This document shows positions 16,705-23,042 of a stretch of 64,000 nt of DNA, one piece after another. The position numbers and the translations under genes were made by a program. The stretch's first letter is position 1. Each line of letters begins with the position of its first letter. The stretch spans positions 2,232,001-2,296,000 of the forward strand of contig NC_067205.1 of the NCBI RefSeq assembly GCF_026262505.1, read 5' to 3'. This DNA comes from Trichomonas vaginalis G3 (Eukaryota > Parabasalia > Trichomonadida > Trichomonadidae). The notes beneath the pieces are model-generated. The model was not told where the DNA came from, searched no databases, and saw only the letters and a program-made list of their open reading frames with translations.

Positions 16705-18575
16705 CTAAGCAATTCTATACCATGCGTAAACTGTCATGTAAGGTGGCATGTATTCTTTACTTTGTCCCGTTGTTTGCGTATATCCTGAAACGAAATGTGT
16801 ATGGTTTCCTTCTCCCTGAGTGTCACTCCAGTAACAATTTATAGCAAACTTAACGTCGTCTTTAACATCATATCCTTTACCTTTTGTCATTCCTGACCAA
16901 TCCCAATATCTATGCTTATGCCAACCTGCTTGAGATGTACTTAAATCTATGTAGTGACTGTGTGCAGGTAAATTTTCACCTGAAATCGTTTTACTTCCAC
17001 CTGTTTCCTTTGAAGAGTTTGCACAATACAAAAACCTGTCGACTATTTGTTCCCATGCACCAACACCAAACATTACTTGAGGACCTCTTGCTTCCATAGA
17101 TGTATAAATAGAACCTACTGGGTTCATTAAATCAAACATATGAGATATTATAGGATTGTCTCTTTTGAACTTAAAATATAGTGCAACTATTTCAGGTTTC
17201 TTCTGGTTTGTGTCAGAATATTTTTTATAATATAATCTTATGTTTTCAGGGTAGGTAAAATCTTGACTATAATATTTATTTCTGTCATCTGTATAATAAT
17301 ATACTATTCTCGTTTTTTCTATTGCATTATATCTTTTATATCTATAATAATCTAAATATAATGTTAGCTTTTGTTCATCTACATGTGGTGTTCTGTCGTC
17401 ATCTCCATAGTCATAATAATGTGGTGCTGGAGCTGGGTCAGGCAATGTCATATCTGCCATTTCATAAACTCTTAAATATTTCTTTTGTTCGTCTCCATAT
17501 AAGTTTAAGTAGCAGTTGTTGCCTAATGGAACTTTAACTTGTGTACCATCATTCTTTTTATAGCTTACATACATTTCATTGTTATTTTTCGGAATGAGTT
17601 TACACCGTGTACCATTTTTTAAGGACTGTACCAACTGCCATCTAAAATATTTATTTTCTTCATTGACAGAAAAGTCACCAACAATAGTTTCAATATTTTT
17701 TTTGTTCCTATCAAACTTTGGTATATTTCATTGACATATGTTTTATCTGCTTTATTTTCAAGGCTAACGTTTAAGTTTGTAATATTTGCAATGGTATGTG
17801 TATGTCCAACGTCACTTTTCCTGTTTAAGGTTTCTTGTAAGTTTGTAATATTTGCAATAGTATGTGTATGTCCAACGTCACTTTTCCTGTTTAAGGTTTC
17901 TTGTAAGTTTGTAATATTTGCAATAGTATGTGTATGTCCAACGTCACTTTTCCTGTTTAAGGTTTCTTGTAAGTTTGTAATATTTGCAATAGTATGTGTA
18001 TGTCCAACGTCACTTTTCCTGTTTAAGGTTTCTTGTAAGTTTGTAATATCAGATATAGAATGTGTATGAGTCTTATCTGCTTTTGTCTCTAATGCTTCCT
18101 TAAGACTTGGTATTTGGTTAATATAATGTATATGAGTCTTTTTAGAATATTCGTTTTCAGCTCTTGTCACTTCACTTGACATTTTATTGTCAACATATGT
18201 TTTGTCTGCTAGTTCAGGATGAGTATGTTCTTTTGTTGCATAAGCATTGTTAGCTCTTTCTTCTTCTTTTGCTATTGCATCGTCTACATATTCTTTGTCA
18301 GCTTTGTTGCCAACATCTGCTTTCAAAAGAAGTTCATTTATAGGTTTCTCGTTTAAAGTTCCTTTTGTTGGATTTATACAGACAGTATTGTTCTTATTGT
18401 CTTGAAATAGAAACTCATCTGTCATTGGATTTATTGTCAGTTTTAAGTCACCCCCTTTCAATGACTCAGATATCTTAGAATAGTTTGAAAAGTTTGTTGT
18501 GTTCTTATTTAGAGCTTGCATAATGAGTTGTCGGTTGTGTTGTATTTCTCTCATAGACGCTGTTTCATTTGACAT
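16705..18575 (-). pseudogene. Phage-tail-fibre-like protein, Maverick A copy
   Basis: Like 43148-44536 in B. N-terminal ~110 residues are nearly identical to B and C (REIQHNRQLIMQALNKN; NPMTDEFLFQDNK). The middle has four tandem 22-residue units (HTHTIANITNLQETLNRKSD) encoded by 66-bp repeats at about 17778-18050. The C-terminal region has the phage tail/collar signature NPVGSIYTSM...GAWEQIVDRFLYCA...GGSKTI...LPAHSH...YMPPYMTVYAWYR, with a tip different from B. Likely a trimeric receptor-binding fibre. Broken, with at least one break. Confidence 0.7.
17778..18050 (-). repeat. 66-bp tandem repeats within the tail-fibre-like gene of A
   Basis: Four nearly identical in-frame units of 66 bp (22 residues, HTHTIANITNLQ...). 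B has fewer such units. Near-identity means recent expansion or homogenisation. Confidence 0.85.
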
Positions 18576-18593
18576 TTTTATTCTAGATAAAAT
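18576..18593. promoter_or_regulatory. 18-bp divergent promoter of the fibre pair
   Basis: TTTTATTCTAGATAAAAT alone separates the ATGs of the tail-fibre-like gene (minus) and its partner (plus). It is nearly palindromic. The same spacer stands at 44537-44553 and 63501-63517, and a close relative at 28170-28187. Confidence 0.6.
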
Positions 18594-19442
18594 ATGCTTT
18601 CAATAGAAAAAGAAAATTCTAGAGTTGCTACAACTAAACCATTAGATGAACTTTTTACTAATGTCGGTCAAAAGTTTGAGACAGAGACCGTAAAGCATGA
18701 AGGCTATCGTTTTGACTACCCGTTAAGATGGTTAAGAGACCCATCCGTCACAAAAGCTATTGGCTTTCGTAGAATGAAGTTCATTTCAGAAGCCATACAT
18801 GGTTTCCCATTTACGGTCGGTTTTGAAGTTCGATACTATAACAAAGAAAAACGTATGTATGAGAAATTTGAACAGGGAAAATTTTTACAAGTTAGTTTGC
18901 TTATAAACTTAGAAACAACTCTTCAAGCTTTTCAAGAAAAAATAAACGATATCTATATTGAATATGCAAACCAGTATAACATTGACGAAGGAGAATACCA
19001 TCTCGATATTATTTATGACAGGAAAAATGCAACTGTTAAAATCAATAAAATAGAAGACCTTGGAGAAAACGTTTATATTTCTACAAAATATAACAACTTG
19101 GCATGGTATAGATTTATGAGGATGTTAAATCAGCCTGCTGCATATCCAGTACACCCGGACTATTATGAAGTCGAAAACCCTAATGGAACATATGAAAATA
19201 TTTTCGACCCAGATGCTATTATTGTTCATGCTTCATTTTCTGGCGCCCAAAACTCTTTTTTATGCTTGGCAAATGACTTTTACGAAAAACCTACAAAGTT
19301 ATACGAACCACCAAGTGGAAGTATTTCAGACTTTCAAGTATGGTTTACTACAGATGGAAGAAAAAGAATAATTCCATTATACCATGCGTTTTACTTAGAA
19401 CTTAGTTTCATATACAACTACTATCGAACGGTAAAAATATAA
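18594..19442 (+). CDS. Variable-body partner of the tail fibre, Maverick A
   Basis: Whole 282-residue frame. The head (residues ~1-66: SIEKENSRVATTKPLDELFT, YRFDYPLRWLRDP, KAIGFRRMKF) is almost identical in B and C, while the body diverges strongly in C; the C-terminal half has LYEPPSGSISDFQVWF shared with the paralogue at 10532. No known domain. Divergent transcription from an 18-bp spacer with the tail-fibre-like gene suggests a joint role, for instance fibre and its chaperone or a second receptor-binding protein. Confidence 0.55.
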   Translation: MLSIEKENSRVATTKPLDELFTNVGQKFETETVKHEGYRFDYPLRWLRDPSVTKAIGFRRMKFISEAIHGFPFTVGFEVRYYNKEKRMYEKFEQGKFLQVSLLINLETTLQAFQEKINDIYIEYANQYNIDEGEYHLDIIYDRKNATVKINKIEDLGENVYISTKYNNLAWYRFMRMLNQPAAYPVHPDYYEVENPNGTYENIFDPDAIIVHASFSGAQNSFLCLANDFYEKPTKLYEPPSGSISDFQVWFTTDGRKRIIPLYHAFYLELSFIYNYYRTVKI

Positions 19443-19446
19443 TTTT

Positions 19447-19689
19447 TTAATACGGTTGAGGTGTTGGATTTGGTTGCCAACTAGACTGTGGTGCAGGTTC
19501 AGGCTGTTGTATAACAGGAGCTTGTTCTTCTGGTTCAGGGTCTTTAGGTATAATACCAACAAACTGACCTACTCTTTTACCAATATTTTTGACTCCGTTC
19601 CAAATTCCTTTTCCGACAGATTTTATTCCATTCCATATACCTCTTCCAACTCTTCTGAAGAAGTTTCCAATACTACTGAAGAAACCCAT
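19447..19689 (-). CDS. Amphipathic membrane-active-like peptide, Maverick A
   Basis: 80 residues: MGFFSSIGNFFRRVGRGIWN then two near-repeats GIKSVGKGIWNGVKNIGKRV, a strongly amphipathic cationic helix, then a Pro/Glu/Gln-rich tail. A glycine at position 2 allows myristoylation. Such an N-terminal helix is typical of membrane-lytic viral peptides. The B counterpart lies at 45388-45628 and is broken. It is convergent with the fibre partner gene (4 bp apart). Start box TTTTTACTACTAGTAAAATG. Confidence 0.5.
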   Translation of the reverse strand: MGFFSSIGNFFRRVGRGIWNGIKSVGKGIWNGVKNIGKRVGQFVGIIPKDPEPEEQAPVIQQPEPAPQSSWQPNPTPQPY

Positions 19690-19707
19690 TTTACTAGTAG
19701 TAAAAAT

Positions 19708-20070
19708 CTAATGTCCGCCTAGTCTCTTACGTTTCCTGTTGAGTTCCATAGCATTCTTTAACTGGAGCTCATACATTCTGTTTCTCCTCTGGTAGAAAAC
19801 ATATTCTGGGTCAACTCCTGTGTTCGCGTCATCTGCATAAAGTTGTTTATATCCCACTTCAGGGTTTGTATAAAACTCTTTCCATCTCATATTTGCATAC
19901 CATGGTGGCAAACCTAACGCAGCGTCATTTGACATGGCAGTTTGCATTTGTACATCTGTTGGCACTTGACCATAGTTTGCCATTGCAGTTTGTATTCTAA
20001 CTTCATTTGGAATATTCTCTGGGTTTGGTTGTCCAGGTTGCTGTGCATTCGCTAAGTTCTGTGCGTCCAT
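19708..20070 (-). CDS. 120-residue protein, Maverick A
   Basis: Whole frame starting MDAQNLANAQQPGQPNPENI. Two near-repeated segments (VRIQTAMANYGQVPTDVQMQ, then TAMSNDAALGLPPWYANMRW), then ELQLKNAMELNRKRKRLGGH, a basic end that could bind DNA. The B copy is at 45644-46003, broken. Function unknown. Confidence 0.5.
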   Translation of the reverse strand: MDAQNLANAQQPGQPNPENIPNEVRIQTAMANYGQVPTDVQMQTAMSNDAALGLPPWYANMRWKEFYTNPEVGYKQLYADDANTGVDPEYVFYQRRNRMYELQLKNAMELNRKRKRLGGH

Positions 20071-20093
20071 TTAATATTAGATAAAAATATCTC

Positions 20094-20225
20094 TTACGAG
20101 TACATATACTGAACATTTGCAGGCATTGGTTCATCTTCATATTCTCTGTACTTTTCTGCCACGTCAAATAAATAAATGACACAATGGAAAAAACCTAAAA
20201 CAAGTAGTCCTATTTCAAACCACAT
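20094..20225 (-). CDS. 43-residue single-pass membrane peptide, Maverick A
   Basis: MWFEIGLLVLGFFHCVIYLF forms one transmembrane segment; an acidic tail (EKYREYEDEP) ends in NVQYMYS. Same length and near-identical sequence at 46027-46158. It overlaps the end of the methyltransferase gene by 16 bp on the same strand, so it is probably translated from the same transcript. Role unknown; possibly membrane association or lysis. Confidence 0.55.
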   Translation of the reverse strand: MWFEIGLLVLGFFHCVIYLFDVAEKYREYEDEPMPANVQYMYS

Positions 20226-21028
20226 TTACTTACTAATAAAATTTCTTTGTTATGACACTTTCTCCGGTTTATAGGACCTCTCTCATATTCTATCTTGTCA
20301 TATATAAACTCATAGTCATGTATGTCCTCTAACCATCTCATAACGGTTTCCAAACCACTTTTATCGGATGTAAAGTAAAAGCATGGATGGTTATGTATAA
20401 CGTCTAAAGTTTCTAAAGAGTCTCTCAAAGTCCAGTCTACTTGGTATTGAAAATCCCATGTGTTATAGAACGGCGGGTCCACTATAAAGAAAACATTTTC
20501 CTTGTCTTTATATTTTTCATACAACTCTGTCCAATGACATCTCACAAACTCTATACCCTCAATATATTTTTCTATGTCCTCTTTGAAAACATTTGTATAG
20601 TTAAGATATAAAACTTTTGACATAAGTGTTTCAATGTCATGAACTCTTATAGCACCACTATATAATAGTCTAGCAGATATACTATCCCAGTCTATATATT
20701 CTGCTTTTTTCAAAACCTCTCTCACAATATTTTTCTTATCTAATGGTATACGTTCCATCTTACCTATAGGTATCTTTTCTTTTAACTCTTTCAATATATT
20801 GTTTGTGTCTGGAATATGTTTGAGACGGTTCATATAGTTGTCGAAGTCATTGCATATAATCTTTGAGTCTGGGAATATTGTATGACATAAATGGGATATA
20901 TAGAAACTTCCACCGAACAAATCTACAAATGTTAGACCATTCGGTAGTTTCTTAAGTTCTCTCAATATAATATCTTTACATCTACTCTTATTTCCAAAGA
21001 ACGGTAACGGCGGTTTTGTAAAATTCAT
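20210..21028 (-). CDS. D12-class adenine-N6 DNA methyltransferase, Maverick A
   Basis: 272 residues, whole. FxGNK motif in PPLPFFGNKS at 6-15, the SAM-binding motif I DLFGGS at 36-41 and the catalytic motif IV DPPF at 184-187 are in the order and spacing of the Dam/D12 family, which transfers a methyl group from SAM to adenine N6. In T. vaginalis 6mA is the main DNA modification and Maverick-borne enzymes of this class are known. The enzyme could mark element DNA or alter chromatin. Nearly identical to 46143-46961. Confidence 0.9.
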   Translation of the reverse strand: MNFTKPPLPFFGNKSRCKDIILRELKKLPNGLTFVDLFGGSFYISHLCHTIFPDSKIICNDFDNYMNRLKHIPDTNNILKELKEKIPIGKMERIPLDKKNIVREVLKKAEYIDWDSISARLLYSGAIRVHDIETLMSKVLYLNYTNVFKEDIEKYIEGIEFVRCHWTELYEKYKDKENVFFIVDPPFYNTWDFQYQVDWTLRDSLETLDVIHNHPCFYFTSDKSGLETVMRWLEDIHDYEFIYDKIEYERGPINRRKCHNKEILLVSKCGLK

Positions 21029-21278
21029 TTATATATAATAATAAAAATGTTTTTACCCGAAAAGTGATAGAAAAGTGACAAAATATGAAAACATATATAA
21101 TTTGTGAAAAGTGAAACAAAAAGTGACATTTAAAAAGTGACACTATTAATATGATGTAAATAACAACGGTTTTGGTTTTGTCACCGGCTGGTCGGCTGGG
21201 GTTCGGTCCTCCTCTTGGGTCTTGGGAAAAATTTCTTATGGGCTAGAGGGCGCAACGCGCCTGGAAGCCCCACTTACC
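21029..21278 (+). repeat. Right end of Maverick A: AAAAGTGA words and terminal repeat
   Basis: Five AAAAGTGA words between about 21057 and 21146, then a G/T-rich stretch, then the terminal repeat 21239-21278 (GGGCTAGAGGGCGCAACGCG start, ending in AGCCCCACTTACC). The terminal repeat folds as GGGCT, AGAG, GGCGC, loop AAC, GCGCC, TGGA, AGCCC, equivalent to the B ends with paired changes. No poly(T) follows it. Confidence 0.7.
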
Positions 21279-21303
21279 TGACCTAATTATTAATCACAAA
21301 TAA

Positions 21304-21304
21304 A

Positions 21305-21309
<5 letters not shown>
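21304..21309 (+). repeat. Left target-site duplication of Maverick B
   Basis: ATGTAA, repeated at 47079-47084 just outside the right terminal repeat. Because poly(A) starts directly after it, the exact boundary could shift by a base or two. Confidence 0.75.
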
Positions 21310-21342
<33 letters not shown>

Positions 21343-21378
21343 TAGTGGGGCTTCCAGGCACTTCGTGCCCTCTAGCCC
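21310..21378 (+). repeat. Left terminal inverted repeat of Maverick B
   Basis: Poly(A)31 then 38 bp exactly inverse to 47017-47054. The 38 bp contain a two-step hairpin (GGGCT / AGCCC outside, GGCAC / GTGCC around loop TTC inside). Confidence 0.9.
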
Positions 21379-21424
21379 GAAGATGTTTAGATTAAAATAA
21401 AATTTTTATTCTGAAATGTTTGCT

Positions 21425-22606
21425 TTAATGTTTTTTATGGATGGAAATGAACTGGATATCGTCTGAGTCTTCGCTTGTTTCCTCCTCTTCTTCTTCTTCG
21501 TCCGAATTGTCTTCATCTTCACAATAACCAGATAAGAAGATGGTTATTTTGGTTTGTTCTGGTTTTTTGAGAAGCATTTTGGCTGTGCCAGTAAAAACGA
21601 ACTCAAGATTTTGATAGAATTGTCTGCTTGAGTGAGTGAATTTGCATACTGTAAGTGGCATTGCAACTCGGTTTGCTTGAACAGATATTATTGAAACTTC
21701 TTCTCCATCTGGTATCCGTTCAATAATATCTAAAGCGGCTGTTGTTATAATATGCATATTGTTTTCGTAATGCAATTTTGGATATATTTCGAATGGATGT
21801 GCAGCTACACCAGCTGGAGCAACAATGGAAAGATTCCAGGAGAAAGAACCGTGTTTGTTTTCATCTTCTTTCCAATTGTAAGTTAAAGGATAAGGACGAA
21901 AGTCTTTGAGTGTTTCATATAACTGTTCTCTTAAGTTTGGTTCACAGCAAAGAATGAATTCGTCAATTGCTTGAAGAGATATCATAGTTGAAACATAAGG
22001 CAAATTCGACAAGAAAAAGTCAACCATTACTGTCGGGTTTTGAACTTTGTTTTCTAATGTTTCGACTGGTTTTATTATACTTTTGAAATATCTATCATAG
22101 TCATTGTTGTCTGTTAAGGACAAATTGTTTGGATAATCTGCAATGAGTCTTCTATATCTTGCTTCTGTTGTTGAGAATGAGAAGACACCTTCTGGTTCTG
22201 TAGGAGTGTAAGTTTTTGGTTGAATTTGAGCTTCAATTTGTGTCTGATTGGAGTCTGATTGGACTGAAACAACTTGAGCTTCTGTAGTTTGTTCGACTTC
22301 GGCAGTTTCTTTTGGTTGAATTTGAGCTTCAATTTGTGTCTGATTGGAGTCTGATTGGACTGAAACAACTTGAGCTTCTGTAGTTTGTTCGACTTCGGCA
22401 GTTTCTTTTGGTTGAATTTGAGCTTCAATTTGTGTCTGATTGGAGTCTGATTGGACTGAAACCTGTGTAACCTCTTTGGACATACTAGTAAAGTATGAAG
22501 ATATAAGTGTTTGACCTTTAAAGAGCTTTTGTAAAGAATTGTCAGTCATGCTACTACTGTGGTCTTCCATTAGATAAAAATGAACTGTTTTTTTCGGACT
22601 ACTCAT
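21425..22606 (-). CDS. Repeat-bearing acidic protein next to the left end of Maverick B
   Basis: 393 residues, reads whole. Start MSSPKKTVHFYLM; then about 2.6 tandem units of 32 residues (VSVQSDSNQTQIEAQIQPKE...), encoded by 96-bp near-identical DNA repeats; then a globular part (~150-360) with beta-rich stretches (SFSWNLSIVAP, MPLTVCKFTHSS, FVFTGTAKMLLKK); then a Glu/Asp run and a basic end IHKKH. No known domain. The corresponding part of element A is outside the window. It is the outermost gene and is transcribed toward the element end. A virion decoration or regulatory role cannot be told apart. Confidence 0.55.
   Translation of the reverse strand: MSSPKKTVHFYLMEDHSSSMTDNSLQKLFKGQTLISSYFTSMSKEVTQVSVQSDSNQTQIEAQIQPKETAEVEQTTEAQVVSVQSDSNQTQIEAQIQPKETAEVEQTTEAQVVSVQSDSNQTQIEAQIQPKTYTPTEPEGVFSFSTTEARYRRLIADYPNNLSLTDNNDYDRYFKSIIKPVETLENKVQNPTVMVDFFLSNLPYVSTMISLQAIDEFILCCEPNLREQLYETLKDFRPYPLTYNWKEDENKHGSFSWNLSIVAPAGVAAHPFEIYPKLHYENNMHIITTAALDIIERIPDGEEVSIISVQANRVAMPLTVCKFTHSSRQFYQNLEFVFTGTAKMLLKKPEQTKITIFLSGYCEDEDNSDEEEEEEETSEDSDDIQFISIHKKH
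22263..22475 (-). repeat. 96-bp tandem repeats in the left-end gene of B
   Basis: Units begin at 22261 and 22357 (GGACTGAAACAACTTGAG) with a partial unit on each side; they encode the 32-residue repeats and are nearly identical at DNA level. Confidence 0.85.
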
Positions 22607-23042
22607 AGAAAAGTTTAAAATAAACCGTTTTCGTCAACGGAGACCCCCTCTATTTTTTTATTTTATTTAATAGTTACCGTTGGCAAACCGTTCCATCTCA
22701 AATATTGAATGAACTATAAACGTTTTTTGTTTTCTATATATACTTTTTTGTCCAACGGTAAAACTTTTTACACAACGGTTTTTGAGAGTCGTCGCCGTTG
22801 ACTTTTTTGTAGAGCACTCAAAATAGTATAACTTTGTCCGGACAAGTAAGGGTCTATCGTCGCTACAGGAAAAGTTACGGGCGTTCCAAGGAAGTATACT
22901 TTGAGAAGCCTTTTCCCCTTATAGAATGAGATAGGACGGTTATTTTACAAAACCGACAACACTTTGACTGAGTAGTTTTTTGTGCTGAACAAAAAGTGTC
23001 ATATAAACATCTGTCAAAAACCGCTTTTTAACTTCACTTAAA
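22607..23042. promoter_or_regulatory. Divergent intergenic region with five CAACGG sites
   Basis: Between the left-end gene (minus) and the large gene (plus). CAACGG occurs at 22635-22640, 22753-22758 and 22773-22778, and its inverse CCGTTG at 22677-22682 and 22795-22800: five in 166 bp, where about 0.1 is expected by chance. YAACKG is the Myb consensus, and Myb proteins are the best-known transcription factors of T. vaginalis. AAAAAGTGTCA at ~22990 resembles the word before several other B genes. Confidence 0.55.

Larger units (their letters stand above)
14890..16708 (+). pseudogene. Maverick A integrase gene, carrying a hairpin-array insertion
   Basis: Retroviral-type DDE integrase, as in element B (42192-43151). 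The catalytic-core and C-terminal parts read from 15803 to 16708, with core landmarks FMDIL and TSDCESSF and the family pattern YNNRKQKGLGNHSPEEM, then a basic region NRRKYTREYYEVLGKHGKMY that fits a small beta-barrel or chromo-like DNA-binding domain. The first codons (14890-14933) are parted from the rest by the ~850-bp hairpin element. Broken by that insertion; otherwise it looks intact. Confidence 0.75.
1..21278 (+). mobile_element. Maverick/Polinton A (left end outside window)
   Basis: Virus-like DNA element, Maverick/Polinton family. It carries the family's hallmark set: capsid-like protein, A32-type packaging ATPase, SF3 helicase, protein-primed type DNA polymerase B and a DDE integrase, plus KilA-N, tail-fibre-like and adenine methyltransferase genes. 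It enters the window inside the large gene that precedes the capsid gene and ends near 21278 in a terminal repeat like that of element B. It is colinear with B at high identity over most of its length, so the two are young relative to each other. Several genes are broken (of the order of ten or more breaks in the visible part), others look whole. An ~850-bp hairpin element sits inside its integrase gene. It is a fossil or a recently inactive copy. Confidence 0.9.

Noticed and set aside
17731-18069. Cys/Val-rich plus-strand frame
   Set aside because: Shadow of the 66-bp repeats of the minus-strand fibre gene.
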